A stretch of DNA of 64,000 bases, taken from positions 1 to 64,000 of the forward strand of contig CAVRNU010000013.1 in the NCBI GenBank assembly GCA_963722585.1, in the 5' to 3' direction. Below, one piece after another: positions 47,694 through 57,071 of the stretch (positions are counted from its first letter, which is position 1; each line of letters begins with the position of its first letter). The translations under genes were made by a program, and so were the position numbers. Below the pieces are notes generated by a model. It was not told where the DNA came from, ran no database searches, and saw only the letters and a list, made by a program, of their open reading frames with translations. The DNA is from KBS-96 sp963722585. Its GTDB lineage: Bacteria; Acidobacteriota; Terriglobia; Bryobacterales; Bryobacteraceae.

Positions 47694-49427
47694 TCAGAAG
47701 CTGACGGGGTTTTGGGGAATCGCCTCGCCGTCGCAACGCGGATCGGAACCGGCGAAGTTTACGTCGCGCCGAGTATCACGCATCACCGCTTCTCCTTGGC
47801 CGACGGCGTTCGAAATGTCGCCCAACAGGCGAATGATGTGGCCGCGGCGCGTCAGTTCGTCGCGGACAGACTCTGGAATGCGGGACTCCATGCTGACATC
47901 GCAGCCCTCGAATGTCGCCTTGGTGAAGCGCGCAGCCTCCAATGCGGCCTGGATGTTCATTCCGTAATCGACCACGTTGGCGACAAATTGCGCGTGCGCC
48001 TGGGCCTGGTTCCAGCCTCCCATAATGCCGAACCCGATACGCAAGTCTCCTTTTTCCATGAAGGCTGGAATGATGGTATGCAACGGGCGTTTATGACCCG
48101 CCAGCGAATTCGGTTTGCCAGGCTCGAGCTCGAATCCGGCGCCGCGATTGTGAAACGAGAAGCCGACGCCGGGCGCAACCATGCCCGTGCCATAGCCTCC
48201 GTAGTTGCTCTGTATCAGGGATACGATATTGCCATTTTTGTCGATAGTCGACATGTAGATGGTCTCGCTGCCTCGCGAGGTCAACTTGTCGCTGAGATCG
48301 GATGGGACAACGTGGCAGGCCGCCTGGTCCATTCGAATGAGTTTGGCTCGTTCCGCTCCCAATTCCTTCGATAACATTTGCGCGACCGGCACCGGACCAA
48401 ATCGCGGATCGCCCACATAGGTCACCATGTCGGAATAGGCCAGCTTCTTCGCTTCGATCATCACGTGCAGCGCGGCAGCCGAGTTGTGCCCGTAATCGGC
48501 CATCGGAAAATGCTCCATGATGTTGAGCATGGAAAGAGCGGCGATGCCCTGCCCGTTGGGCGGCAGTTCATACACCGTCCAGCCGCGATAGGTGGTTGAG
48601 ATTGGCTCGACCCACTCGGGTTGAAATTCGGCAAAGTCTTCGACGGTGTGCGTGCCGCCTTGAGACCGCAGGAACTTGACCATTGTTTCGGTAAGCGAGC
48701 TGTTATAGAACGCGTCACGCCCTTTGGCCGCTACCTGACGGAACGACTCGCCCAACGCCGGATTCTTGAACACGTCGCCCAGGCCAGGACGCACGCCGCC
48801 GGGCATGTAGGTGGTTGCGTAACCGGGTTGTTTCAGGAAGACCTGGCTGATCCAGGCACGCGCGTTGTATTCGGCTAGCGGAAAGCCGTTTTCCGCGTAG
48901 TAGGTGGCGGACGCCAGCAGCGAGCTGAAGGGCATGGTGCCGAAGCGCTTGCGCAGAGCGTCCCATCCTGCCACGCAGCCCGGCACAGTGATGGCATGCA
49001 CTCCAATGGGATCGATTTTCGTGATTCCCTTGCTTTTGAGATAGTCAATCGTGAGAGCTTTTGGCGTCCAGCCGCTCGAGTTGAGTCCGTAAAGCTTGCC
49101 CGTTTTCGCTTCGTAATAGATTGCGAACAGGTCGCCGCCCATGCCATTCACATAGGGCTCAGTCACGCCAAGAACGGCATTGGCGGCGATGGCCGCGTCG
49201 ACGGCATTACCGCCGGCTTCCAACACTTTTACGCCGGCCTGAGAAGCGAGGAATTGCGGCGTCGCCACGATCCCATACTTGGTGACGATCATCGACCGCC
49301 CTTGATTGCTGCCCGGCGGTCTCTGCGGAACATTAGCGGCGCGCGAATTTTCCGAGTCTTGAGCGATGGCGGACACGGCCACGAAAAATAAAAGAAGAAC
49401 AGCCGACTGCAAAGTTGGGCGAATCAT
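47694..49427 (-). CDS. ggt: Gamma-glutamyltransferase
   Basis: Periplasmic Ntn-hydrolase that cleaves or transfers the gamma-glutamyl group of glutathione and related peptides. A signal peptide (MIRPTLQSAVLLLFFVAVSA) precedes GIVATPQFLASQAGVKVLEA and GGNAVDAAIAANAVLGVTEP with YVNGMGGD. The nucleophile Thr that becomes the N-terminus of the small subunit after self-cleavage is in SRGSETIYMSTIDKNGN. PLHTIIPAFM and FGIMGGWNQAQAHAQFVANV match the small subunit. About 577 aa from ATG 49427; the longer reading to 49472 adds a basic extension. Frame intact. Confidence 0.9.
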   Translation of the reverse strand: MIRPTLQSAVLLLFFVAVSAIAQDSENSRAANVPQRPPGSNQGRSMIVTKYGIVATPQFLASQAGVKVLEAGGNAVDAAIAANAVLGVTEPYVNGMGGDLFAIYYEAKTGKLYGLNSSGWTPKALTIDYLKSKGITKIDPIGVHAITVPGCVAGWDALRKRFGTMPFSSLLASATYYAENGFPLAEYNARAWISQVFLKQPGYATTYMPGGVRPGLGDVFKNPALGESFRQVAAKGRDAFYNSSLTETMVKFLRSQGGTHTVEDFAEFQPEWVEPISTTYRGWTVYELPPNGQGIAALSMLNIMEHFPMADYGHNSAAALHVMIEAKKLAYSDMVTYVGDPRFGPVPVAQMLSKELGAERAKLIRMDQAACHVVPSDLSDKLTSRGSETIYMSTIDKNGNIVSLIQSNYGGYGTGMVAPGVGFSFHNRGAGFELEPGKPNSLAGHKRPLHTIIPAFMEKGDLRIGFGIMGGWNQAQAHAQFVANVVDYGMNIQAALEAARFTKATFEGCDVSMESRIPESVRDELTRRGHIIRLLGDISNAVGQGEAVMRDTRRDVNFAGSDPRCDGEAIPQNPVSF

Positions 49428-49496
49428 CAGAAGAGTACCTTTACCGCGTCTTGTTCTTGCCATTGTACGCATTCCTGCCGGAGGCGCAGCGGCTTT

Positions 49497-51443
49497 TCAA
49501 GCTGAGCGGATCGCGGCCTCGGTCGAGCGAAGTGGCTTTTCAATTGAGCGCGGAAGCTCCGCTTCGAGCGGCGTCGCGGGAACACGGAAACTGACAGTGC
49601 TGCCTTTTTCGGTCGATCGGATGGTGAGCTCGGCGGCCTTGCCGTAGCAGAGATTGAGTCTTTGCCTTACGTTCTCGAGTCCAACTCCAGCGCCAAAACC
49701 CGCGCTTGCTTCCTTGCGGAACCCGGAACCGGTGTCTTCCACACGGATGCAGATTCCGTCGGAGAGCGACTCGACGGCAAGCCGCACGACTCCCTTTCCC
49801 TGTTTTGCCGAAATACCGTGTTTAACGGCATTCTCCACGATCGGCTGTATCGACAACACTGGAATCATGACGGACTTGGCCGACTCGCTTACGGACCAGC
49901 AGACCTCGAGACGATCGCCGAGCCGAAGCTTCTCGATATCGAGATAAGCGCGCACAATCCTCAGTTCTTCTTGAAGCTGGATAAACTGCCGGTCGGTTTG
50001 CAAGACATAGCGGAAGATTTCGGCCAGATTGAGCACCGTTTGCCGCGCCTGGCGAGATGTTCTATCGATAGTGCCGTACAAAGTATTCAGCGCGTTGAAC
50101 AAGAAGTGGGGGTTGATCTGGGACTGAAGAGCCCTCAGCTCGGCTTGCGCTACCAATCGTTCGAGAGTCTGGTGACGGAACCGCTCGACTTGCTCGGCCA
50201 CGATCGCAGACAGCCGCCCAAGAGCTTCGAGGTCTTCACTCAGGTAGCGCCGGCCGCCGCGCCGCGAGCCGAGCAGTATCGAGTAAGACTCGCCTTGAGA
50301 CAGACGAACCGGCGCGATTACGTTCGCCCACGCGCGCTCGTTCGTGAACCCATCTCGCGGCTGCGTTCCCGCCACGACAGGCTGCGTAAGCTGTCGCGCC
50401 GGAAAATCTCTGGCGTTCTCGATCGCCACCTGGCGAGCGCCCATCGCCTGTGCAAGCGCCGCAGCCGCCACGTCCAACATTTCCTGCTCGCTCTGCGCGA
50501 CGGTGAGATCCGCTACGAGCCTGTGCGCACAGGCATCGAAACTGTTTCGTTGAAACAGTGTGAGAGTAAGCCAGCGCTGAAGCGTACGCCGCAAATCGGC
50601 AAACACGATCAACGAGAGACAAACCGTGACAATCGCGATACCACTCCAAAACTCGTCGTGAGCGATTTTGCTCCACAGATGTAAGTGGTCGCCTGTCAGG
50701 AAGACAGCGAGCGCGAAAGCTGAAGCCAATCCGAAATTGAGCAAGAAGCGGAAGAAAACATCGAGAAGAAGAAAACGATAGTCCTGTAACAGAACGATGA
50801 GAATCAGCGGTATGCCTGCGTGATGCCACGTCACTTCCGCTGTCCAGGCCGCGGCAGGATGCCCATATCCAAAATGGAGAAACGATAATGCGAAAAGGAG
50901 TAAACAGCCGAGGGAAGTAAGCTGGCTCCTGAAATCGGATTGATGCCGTTTCGAACGAACTGAAATCAGGATGGCAAGACCGAGAAGACCCGCAAAACCG
51001 GCCGATACAACCAGCAGCGCCCATTCCCGAAATGAGGATGACGCCAGAGTCAGTTGGCATAGATGCAGCGCGACTGCGATTCCGCTCAGTGCATAACCGC
51101 TCAGTACAATCGCCTTCTGTCTACCTTGCAGTACGATGTTCAACAAAACGGCCGGGAGCACGCTGAGGACCGAAAAGCTGAAAGTTACCAGCGCATCCAA
51201 AGTCTTATCCGAATTTGCAGCGGAAGCGAGAACCAGCAGCGATCCCAAGTTCCACAACAGGGCGAGCGTTGCGGCGGTGAGAGATAGCCCCGTCCGTTTG
51301 ATGCCGTTTCGACGCCAATCGAGGAGCAGAAGAGCCACCAGCACGGCGAAGAGCAATAGACCAATCGAATGGCCAACCGTGTTGATCAATAACGGATCGC
51401 GAGCGCTGGAGGGCCCAAGCATTAGAATAGCGGGTTCTTTCAA
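49497..51443 (-). CDS. LytS/YehU-type sensor histidine kinase with 7-helix membrane part and GAF-like domain
   Basis: A 648-aa kinase. The first ~290 residues are hydrophobic helices (SIGLLLFAVLVALLLLDW; VTWHHAGIPLILIVLLQDYR). A GAF-like sensor part follows (about 320-430, QMLDVAAAALAQAMGARQVA). The His-kinase domain has ELRALQSQINPHFLFNALNT with the phospho-acceptor His and the ATPase has VLSIQPIVENAVKHGISAKQ plus RVEDTGSGF and GVGLENVRQRL. This type normally signals to a LytTR response regulator, but none is adjacent, so it is an orphan here. Frame intact. Confidence 0.88.
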   Translation of the reverse strand: MKEPAILMLGPSSARDPLLINTVGHSIGLLLFAVLVALLLLDWRRNGIKRTGLSLTAATLALLWNLGSLLVLASAANSDKTLDALVTFSFSVLSVLPAVLLNIVLQGRQKAIVLSGYALSGIAVALHLCQLTLASSSFREWALLVVSAGFAGLLGLAILISVRSKRHQSDFRSQLTSLGCLLLFALSFLHFGYGHPAAAWTAEVTWHHAGIPLILIVLLQDYRFLLLDVFFRFLLNFGLASAFALAVFLTGDHLHLWSKIAHDEFWSGIAIVTVCLSLIVFADLRRTLQRWLTLTLFQRNSFDACAHRLVADLTVAQSEQEMLDVAAAALAQAMGARQVAIENARDFPARQLTQPVVAGTQPRDGFTNERAWANVIAPVRLSQGESYSILLGSRRGGRRYLSEDLEALGRLSAIVAEQVERFRHQTLERLVAQAELRALQSQINPHFLFNALNTLYGTIDRTSRQARQTVLNLAEIFRYVLQTDRQFIQLQEELRIVRAYLDIEKLRLGDRLEVCWSVSESAKSVMIPVLSIQPIVENAVKHGISAKQGKGVVRLAVESLSDGICIRVEDTGSGFRKEASAGFGAGVGLENVRQRLNLCYGKAAELTIRSTEKGSTVSFRVPATPLEAELPRSIEKPLRSTEAAIRSA

Positions 51444-51571
51444 AACCTAGTGTAGGCCCAAGCTGCCAGGGCCAACACAACCACCAGGGTAGCCGAAGGG
51501 CGGCCCAACCCTGATACTCCTAATGATTCGCGCTATTTACGCCGATATGTTCAGTGGCGACCGGAGTTAAG

Positions 51572-52591
51572 GTGAATTTGTCTTTAAAATCGCTGATCAA
51601 AGAGTTGGACGGAAACGATCCTCAGGCAGAGTCTGCCCTGCATTGTTACCGCGCCGCTCTTCGGGACCTCCGGACAAACCTGGTCGTAACCAGCCCAGAA
51701 TTCAAACGAGAGGTTCAGACCCGCCTCGATCGCCTCATCGCAACAGTCAGCCGAACAACGACGAACGAGATCCTGGAATCGACCGCATTCCGGCTCGCTG
51801 AAATCCTGACGGATTACCGGAACCGGGAAGAAACCACGTTCGAGGAGGAGCAACTTCAACTTCGCAGAACGGTTCTGGCGTTGGAAGCTCTCGTGACGGC
51901 GATCGCAAAACAGGATCAGGAGCACAGCGAACAGCTCAACTCGGTTCTGACTGGCTTGGAAGACGCGCTTTTCGAGGGTGATCTTCTGGCTACTCACCGG
52001 AGCCTTCAGGAGCAGATCCGAAAGCTGAGGTCCTGCATGGTGACGATTGCGGAGGACACCCAGACGAGAGAAGCCGGATTCGAAAAGCAAATTGAGCTCT
52101 TGCGGGTAAAGAGTGACGGATTTTCAGACGGACCCGCGGACCGCCAGGAGCAGCGGCTTGACGGCGCCTCCGCGTTGAACGGCTACTTGGACACCTGCAC
52201 GCTGTTCAGCCTCATCCTGGTCAGAATTCGCGATATGAAGGAGCTTGCGCAGCACTGGAGCCCCTCCTGCCGCAACCAACTGCTCTCCGTCATTCAGGCG
52301 CGTGTCGCCGCGTCTCTGGGCAGTCTCGATCGTCTCCATCCTTGGACAAATGGCGAATTCCTGGTGGTCATGCGGTCGACACTGGCCCGCGCGATGGAAC
52401 GCGGTGAGAAAATTCGCCAGCTCGTAAACGGATCCTGGGACATCGAGGTCCTCTTCGGTACCGCAAAAATCAAGACCCAATGCTCGGTAGGAGCAGTGGA
52501 ATACACATCCGGAGAAGACCTGGCGAGTCTTTTGGCGAGGGCTGAAACGGCCGTTGCACACGATGCGGCCGCTCATGCTCGAAACGGATAG
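51572..52591 (+). CDS. Degenerate GGDEF-domain protein with helical N-terminus
   Basis: A 339-aa cytoplasmic protein. The first ~200 residues are strongly helical (SLIKELDGNDPQAESALHCY; LRRTVLALEALVTAIAKQDQ). The C-terminal part has a diguanylate-cyclase-like fold: ALNGYLDTCTLFSLILVRIR, SLDRLHPWTNGEFLVVMRST and CSVGAVEYTSGEDLASLLAR. The active-site loop is NGEFL instead of GGDEF, so synthesis of cyclic-di-GMP is unlikely; it may bind ligand or partner. GTG 51572 with GGAG upstream is preferred over the reading to 51554. It overlaps tail-to-tail with the truncated Pr6Pr gene. Confidence 0.75.
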   Translation: MNLSLKSLIKELDGNDPQAESALHCYRAALRDLRTNLVVTSPEFKREVQTRLDRLIATVSRTTTNEILESTAFRLAEILTDYRNREETTFEEEQLQLRRTVLALEALVTAIAKQDQEHSEQLNSVLTGLEDALFEGDLLATHRSLQEQIRKLRSCMVTIAEDTQTREAGFEKQIELLRVKSDGFSDGPADRQEQRLDGASALNGYLDTCTLFSLILVRIRDMKELAQHWSPSCRNQLLSVIQARVAASLGSLDRLHPWTNGEFLVVMRSTLARAMERGEKIRQLVNGSWDIEVLFGTAKIKTQCSVGAVEYTSGEDLASLLARAETAVAHDAAAHARNG

Positions 52592-52987
52592 AGCGACGAG
52601 CGCCGGCACGACGTCGTGCAAAAGCAGATCCGCAACTCTCTGCATGCGTTGCGGATTCCACTCATGCCGAAGCAGCAACGAATAAACCACGCCGACTATT
52701 GCGATGTAGACGGCTACGCCCGATTTCACCGAAGGCCGGCCGAGAAGTCTGCCTAGCGTGAAATCGGGCATCCACTCAGGGAACGTCAGCGCTAGCGCCA
52801 CAAGAAGATTGGTAAGGATCGTGAAATAGCTAAAGTAGTTGACAATGGCCGAGGACACAGGCAAGCCAGTTGCGAGCGGATTGGCAACGATCAAATAAAA
52901 TTGCAGCAACAGCGCGAACCAAACCAGTGCGGCGGGCGCCGCTATAGAGAGGCGCACAATTCCGGGTTGGCGGCCGGTCGAAGCCAT
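52592..52987 (-). pseudogene. Pr6Pr-family membrane protein, C-terminally truncated
   Basis: Starts MASTGRQPGIVRLSIAAPAA with four to five membrane helices (LVWFALLLQFYLIVANPLAT; AIVNYFSYFTILTNLLVALA; SGVAVYIAIVGVVYSLLLRH). Family signature: RHEWNPQRMQRVADLLLHDV followed by VPALV. Full members continue with further helices, but here similarity ends at about 52600, exactly where the GGDEF-like gene ends on the other strand. The frame stays open to 52124 but reads antisense to that gene and does not look like the family. Probably a deletion or rearrangement endpoint. Confidence 0.65.
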
Positions 52988-53012
52988 GTGATGAGATGCT
53001 TACTATACCTGA

Positions 53013-55103
53013 ATGCAACTAGCAACCTTTCGAGCGATTTGCCTGGTGCTGGCCCCTGTTGCCGTTCGTGCAGCGTTCCGGCCGCCGGCCACGCCTTTAG
53101 TGGTTCACGATCCTTATTTCAGCATCTGGTCCATGTCGGATAAGCTGACCGATTCCCCCACCAAACACTGGACGGGAGCCACGCATTCGCTTTCGAGCCT
53201 GGTTCGAATTGATCGGCGGACATTCCGCATCATGGGTGTCGAGCCCAAAGGCCTGCCGGCGCTAGCCCAAACCAGCCTGGCGGTTTTTCCGACGCGCACG
53301 GTTTACGATTTTGCGGGCGAGGGAGTCGCTATCACACTAACCTTTCTCACTCCCGCTCTGCCTGACGATCTGGATGTTCTTTCAAGGCCCGCAAGCTATC
53401 TCACCTGGGCCGCGCATTCCACCGATGGCCGGACTCACGATATTGACGTCTATTTTGACGCGGGCGCTCAAATCGTCGTGAACACGCCGGAAGAGCCCGT
53501 CGCGTGGTCGCGCTTCAGGCTAGGCAATTTGAACGTGCTGAGAATGGGAAGCCAACAACAACCCATCTTACAAAAATCGGGTGATAATCTCCGCATCGAT
53601 TGGGGATATCTTTACGTCTTTGCTCCTCCCGGGGACGGCGAATCAGAAACCGCGAGCATCCGAACCGCGGCGATGTCGTCGTTTATAGACTCGGGCCGCG
53701 TGCCCGAGTCCGACGACCTTCGCGTGATGCAACCATACGCGCAACCCACTCCCGTGTTGGCCTGCGCGTTTCGGCTCGGAAGCGTCGGAACCCAGCCTAC
53801 GTCGCGTCACTTGGTCATCGCCTACGACGACTTGTATTCGATTGAATATTTTCATCGTCAGCTGCGGCCTTATTGGCGCAGAAACGGGGCGGAAGCAGCG
53901 GATCTGATTCAGTTGGCACTCCGGAATTACGATTCACTCGACGTGAGATGCAAAAAATTTGACGACGAATTGATGCGCGACCTTGATACCGCGGGCGGCA
54001 GCGAGTACGCGCAACTGTGCGCGCTCGCTTACCGGCAAACGCTAGCGGCCCACAAGCTGACTGCCGACCTGGACGGCACGCCTTTGTTCTTTTCGAAGGA
54101 AAATTTCAGCAACGGATCGATTGATACTGTCGATGTCACTTATCCCAGCTCTCCATTTTTCCTTTTGTTCAACACGCGATTGCTGAAAGGCCAGTTACAG
54201 CCGATCCTCGACTACGCAAATCTGCCGCGCTGGCGTTTCCCCTTCGCGCCGCACGACCTCGGCCGCTATCCTCTCGCGAATGGCCAGCAGTATGGAGGCG
54301 GCGAAATGTCGGAAGAAGACCAGATGCCGGTCGAAGAGAGCGGCAACATGCTGCTCATGATAGCCGCAATGGAGCAGATTGATGGAAACGCAGATTTCGC
54401 GCGCAGGTATTGGCCAGTGATTACAAAATGGGCCGAATATCTGAATAACAAGGGGCTCGATCCAGAAAATCAGCTTTGTACCGACGATTTCGCCGGCCAT
54501 CTCGCCCACAATGCGAATCTCTCAATAAAGGCAATCCTCGCACTGGAGGCGTACGGCAAGTTGGCCGCAGCTCTCGGTCATGCGGATGTGGCCAGGCACT
54601 ACGAAGAGACTGCGCGATCCTACGCCCAGCGCTGGGTCCAAATGGCCGGCGATGGAGACCACTTCAAATTGGCGTTTGACCGCCCTGGAACCTGGAGCCA
54701 GAAGTATAACCTGGTGTGGGATAACCTTCTTGGCATGCATTTGTTCCCCAGCGCTGTCGTGCAAAAGGAAATCGCGTTTTATCTCACTCACGTCAACAAA
54801 TATGGGCTGCCGCTGGACAATCGCGCTACGTACACTAAAATCGACTGGCTCGCTTGGACAGCCACTCTGGCCGGCTCGAAAGACGGCTTTCGTCAGCTCT
54901 TTGAACCCGCGTATCATTTTGCCGATGAGTCTCCGAGCCGTGTGCCGCTCACCGACTGGTTCGATACTGTTTCCGGGAAACAGGTGGGCTTTCAGGCTCG
55001 GTCGGTCGTGGGAGGAATCTTTATCAAGGTGCTCTCCGAACCGGAAATTGCAAAGAAGTATCAGAATGCAAGCAGAGCCGGAAGCGTGAGCGCCCGGCCA
55101 TAG
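53013..55103 (+). CDS. DUF4965/DUF5127/DUF1793 glutaminase-like secreted protein
   Basis: A 696-aa exported protein related to the glutaminase A family. A signal peptide (MQLATFRAICLVLAPVAVRA) precedes PLVVHDPYFSIWSMSDKLTD and the DUF5127 region. The (alpha/alpha)6-barrel part has LCALAYRQTLAAHKLTADLD, FFSKENFSNGSIDTVDVTYP, PHDLGRYPLANGQQYGGGEM and EESGNMLLMIAAMEQIDGNA, which are the hallmarks of DUF4965/DUF1793. WNLLG-type and C-terminal RSVVGGIFIKVLSEP motifs follow. Similar proteins are annotated as glutaminases or glycoside-hydrolase-like; the reaction is not proven by the sequence. Frame intact. Confidence 0.88.
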   Translation: MQLATFRAICLVLAPVAVRAAFRPPATPLVVHDPYFSIWSMSDKLTDSPTKHWTGATHSLSSLVRIDRRTFRIMGVEPKGLPALAQTSLAVFPTRTVYDFAGEGVAITLTFLTPALPDDLDVLSRPASYLTWAAHSTDGRTHDIDVYFDAGAQIVVNTPEEPVAWSRFRLGNLNVLRMGSQQQPILQKSGDNLRIDWGYLYVFAPPGDGESETASIRTAAMSSFIDSGRVPESDDLRVMQPYAQPTPVLACAFRLGSVGTQPTSRHLVIAYDDLYSIEYFHRQLRPYWRRNGAEAADLIQLALRNYDSLDVRCKKFDDELMRDLDTAGGSEYAQLCALAYRQTLAAHKLTADLDGTPLFFSKENFSNGSIDTVDVTYPSSPFFLLFNTRLLKGQLQPILDYANLPRWRFPFAPHDLGRYPLANGQQYGGGEMSEEDQMPVEESGNMLLMIAAMEQIDGNADFARRYWPVITKWAEYLNNKGLDPENQLCTDDFAGHLAHNANLSIKAILALEAYGKLAAALGHADVARHYEETARSYAQRWVQMAGDGDHFKLAFDRPGTWSQKYNLVWDNLLGMHLFPSAVVQKEIAFYLTHVNKYGLPLDNRATYTKIDWLAWTATLAGSKDGFRQLFEPAYHFADESPSRVPLTDWFDTVSGKQVGFQARSVVGGIFIKVLSEPEIAKKYQNASRAGSVSARP

Positions 55104-55136
55104 AGCTAGCACTGTGAAAGCCCTGGAGGTAACACT

Positions 55137-55952
55137 TTGAAAACAGTCGTGGCAATTACAGGCGCTTCCAGCGGAATCGGCGCGGCGTTTGCGCGCAGGC
55201 TGGCGCACGGACACAATCTGATTCTGATTGCCCGCCGCAAGGAGAGGCTCGAAACTCTCGCCGACGAGCTCTCGCGCGCTCACGGAACGGAGTCCGAAGT
55301 GATGGGCGCCGATATTACAGAGGATGAGGGCCTGGCGAAAGTGGCAGCGCGGATCGCATCTGAACAAAACCTGGCTTTGCTGGTCAATAACGCCGGATTC
55401 GGAACGAAAGGTTACTTCTGGAAATGCCCGATCGAGGAGCAGGAGATCATGCACAAGCTGCACGTCATGGCGACTGTGCGGCTGACGCACGCGGCGCTTG
55501 GAAACATGATCGGGCGCGACGTGGGCGCCGTAATCAATGTAGCTTCTGTTTCCGCGTTTGTGCGTACGCCTGGAAGCACGAGCTACTCGGCCACCAAGAG
55601 CTGGATGACAGCCTTCACCGAAGGCCTCCACCTTGAATTAAAAAGCGCAGGCTCAAGGGTGGCAGTCCAGGCCCTGTGTCCGGGGTTCACCTATTCGGAA
55701 TTCCACGACCGGATCGCGCTGACTCGCGAGAGGCTCGCTTCCCCCGCTTTCTGGTTGACCGCCGAGGAGGTGGTCGATGCCTCGTTCGAAGGTTTGCGCA
55801 GGAAAAAGCTTTTCGTAATTCCAGGCTGGCGATACCGGTTGCTGGTAGGTTTCTTGAATGTCATTCCGACCCGATTGCGGCTTGCCGTCGAGTCGGCGTC
55901 TGGCCGGGGACGGAGGCGACAACTCGCGGGATCGGAAAAACCGGCCGGGTAG
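55137..55952 (+). CDS. Short-chain dehydrogenase/reductase
   Basis: A 271-aa NAD(P)-dependent oxidoreductase. The cofactor motif TGASSGIG is at residues 8-15, followed by NNAGFG and the catalytic series: Ser in VASVSAFVRTPGS and Tyr-x3-Lys in SYSATKSWM. It resembles the DltE/YqjQ group of classical SDRs (LVNNAGFGTKGYFWK). The start is TTG 55137, supported by GGAGGTAAC at 55124-55132. The last helical region (VGFLNVIPTRLRLAVESAS) suggests membrane association. It follows the DUF4965 gene by 33 bp and may be co-transcribed. Confidence 0.9.
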   Translation: MKTVVAITGASSGIGAAFARRLAHGHNLILIARRKERLETLADELSRAHGTESEVMGADITEDEGLAKVAARIASEQNLALLVNNAGFGTKGYFWKCPIEEQEIMHKLHVMATVRLTHAALGNMIGRDVGAVINVASVSAFVRTPGSTSYSATKSWMTAFTEGLHLELKSAGSRVAVQALCPGFTYSEFHDRIALTRERLASPAFWLTAEEVVDASFEGLRRKKLFVIPGWRYRLLVGFLNVIPTRLRLAVESASGRGRRRQLAGSEKPAG

Positions 55953-56030
55953 GAAAAATCTGAGAAATTTCCGCGGTGGGGTGCACTAAAGATTCACCGA
56001 TTTTACCCGAGGTCGGTTACGGGAACAAAA

Positions 56031-56055
56031 GAGGCCGCGCTTGGCCGCGGCCCTC
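56031..56055 (-). terminator. Rho-independent terminator for the tRNA-Arg locus
   Basis: On the minus strand GGCCGCG (56052-56046), a short loop and CGCGGCC (56039-56033) form a strong stem, extended by GAG/CTC, followed directly by TCTTTTGTTC. It lies about 110 nt beyond the 3' end of the tRNA-Arg-like sequence, in the right direction for it. Confidence 0.65.
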
Positions 56056-56162
56056 CTGCTGTTTGCCGGCTACGCGAAGGTCGGTCGGCCGCGTCGAAAA
56101 CTCACTATCTCGAGGATGGGCCGCGACGCGTACAGACGCAGCCAATTCACTAGCTTTGGAGC

Positions 56163-56239
56163 TGGTGCGCCTGGACAGATTCGAACTGCCGGCCTTCTGG
56201 TTCGTAGCCAGAATTCGGCATGACGCCCCATGACGGCGC
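56163..56239 (-). tRNA. tRNA-Arg (anticodon ACG) 3' half; 5' part degenerate
   Basis: Read on the minus strand, the anticodon arm TCTGG-CTACGAA-CCAGA, the T arm GGCAG-TTCGAAT-CTGTC and the 3' acceptor CAGGCGC with ACCA are all good, giving anticodon ACG. Upstream, GCGCCGT pairs only five of seven acceptor positions, and the D arm lacks the expected GG loop and A14. So the 3' half is a genuine tRNA-Arg sequence while the 5' half is altered. This is what is left at one end (attR) when an element integrates into a tRNA 3' half, or it is a decayed tRNA. Confidence 0.6.
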
Positions 56240-56395
56240 ATAGCGTTTTCAAAGACTTACGGGCAACAAGATGCTCCAGTTTGCTATAGCTTCATGCAAA
56301 AGTTCGCACAAAAGTTCGCACAGGGGCGCGTTCAGGGAATCCTAGTCAGAGACATCGCGCCTTCGCCCGGGCACTCCCTTTGTGAGAGCAAAGCC

Positions 56396-56785
56396 ATGGC
56401 AACCAGACGCAGCAGCGCCGCCCCGGAGCGGCCGCACCGAACGGCCACGTACGCCGTCGTCCATGGTGCCAATGTGCGTGACGAGCGCTTCCACTTCGGC
56501 CGGACGCTCGGAACGGCTCTCATCAGCCTGATGACCGCGCTGATCGGCACGGGTGTCGTCTCGATGATCAACCTTTACGCGCACGTCGGCGCGATCGCGG
56601 ATTCGGTAGCGCGAACTCAGGTTCAGCTCGACAAGCAGATCGAGCACTCCGTCGACCGGGAAGAATACCTTCGTCGCGATCGCGAGATTCAGCATGCGCT
56701 TGAGCGGATGGCTACGAAGGACGAGCTGCGCGACGTGAACGATACGCTACGCTCGATTCAGGAGTCGATCTCGCGGCGCCGGTAG
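56396..56785 (+). CDS. Membrane-anchored coiled-coil protein, copy 1 of a repeated module
   Basis: A 129-aa protein: basic N-terminus (MATRRSSAAPERPHR), one membrane helix (LGTALISLMTALIGTGVVSM), then a helical/coiled-coil tail with VARTQVQLDKQIEHSVDREE, LRRDREIQHALERMATKDEL and DVNDTLRSIQESI. The tail is repeated, degraded, at 59173 and 63751. ATG 56396 is preferred; the frame is open to 56294 through two copies of AAAAGTTCGCAC. The topology resembles small phage or plasmid membrane proteins, but no family is recognised. Confidence 0.65.
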   Translation: MATRRSSAAPERPHRTATYAVVHGANVRDERFHFGRTLGTALISLMTALIGTGVVSMINLYAHVGAIADSVARTQVQLDKQIEHSVDREEYLRRDREIQHALERMATKDELRDVNDTLRSIQESISRRR

Positions 56786-57071
56786 CTGGATTTGGACCGC
56801 CGCCGTTATAAGCCGTCTCACGATTAACGCCAACTGTTCTGATGCACAAGTCCGGGGTCGAGGACTCGAAGCCCGTTTCGGGCCAATGTCCGAGTGGTGG
56901 ACAGTTCGGACACAATCGTAAACGATGAGCCTTCAACAGCGCTGGCACGTCGCCTTGCGTCCTGAGAGGGTGCCCGCACGGTGATAAGCAGTCTACGCAC
57001 GTACTCAGGCTCGCATCGCGCGTACATCCCCGAATTCTGAAAACCCACCTTGGTGTACGTAGATGGTTGTG

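Noticed and set aside
47511..48374. 287-aa plus-strand frame
   Set aside because: Antisense to gamma-glutamyltransferase.
49662..50684. 340-aa plus-strand frame
   Set aside because: Antisense to the LytS-type kinase, which has clear motifs in its own frame.
54522..55631. 369-aa minus-strand frame
   Set aside because: Antisense to the DUF4965 protein and the SDR, both with strong family motifs.
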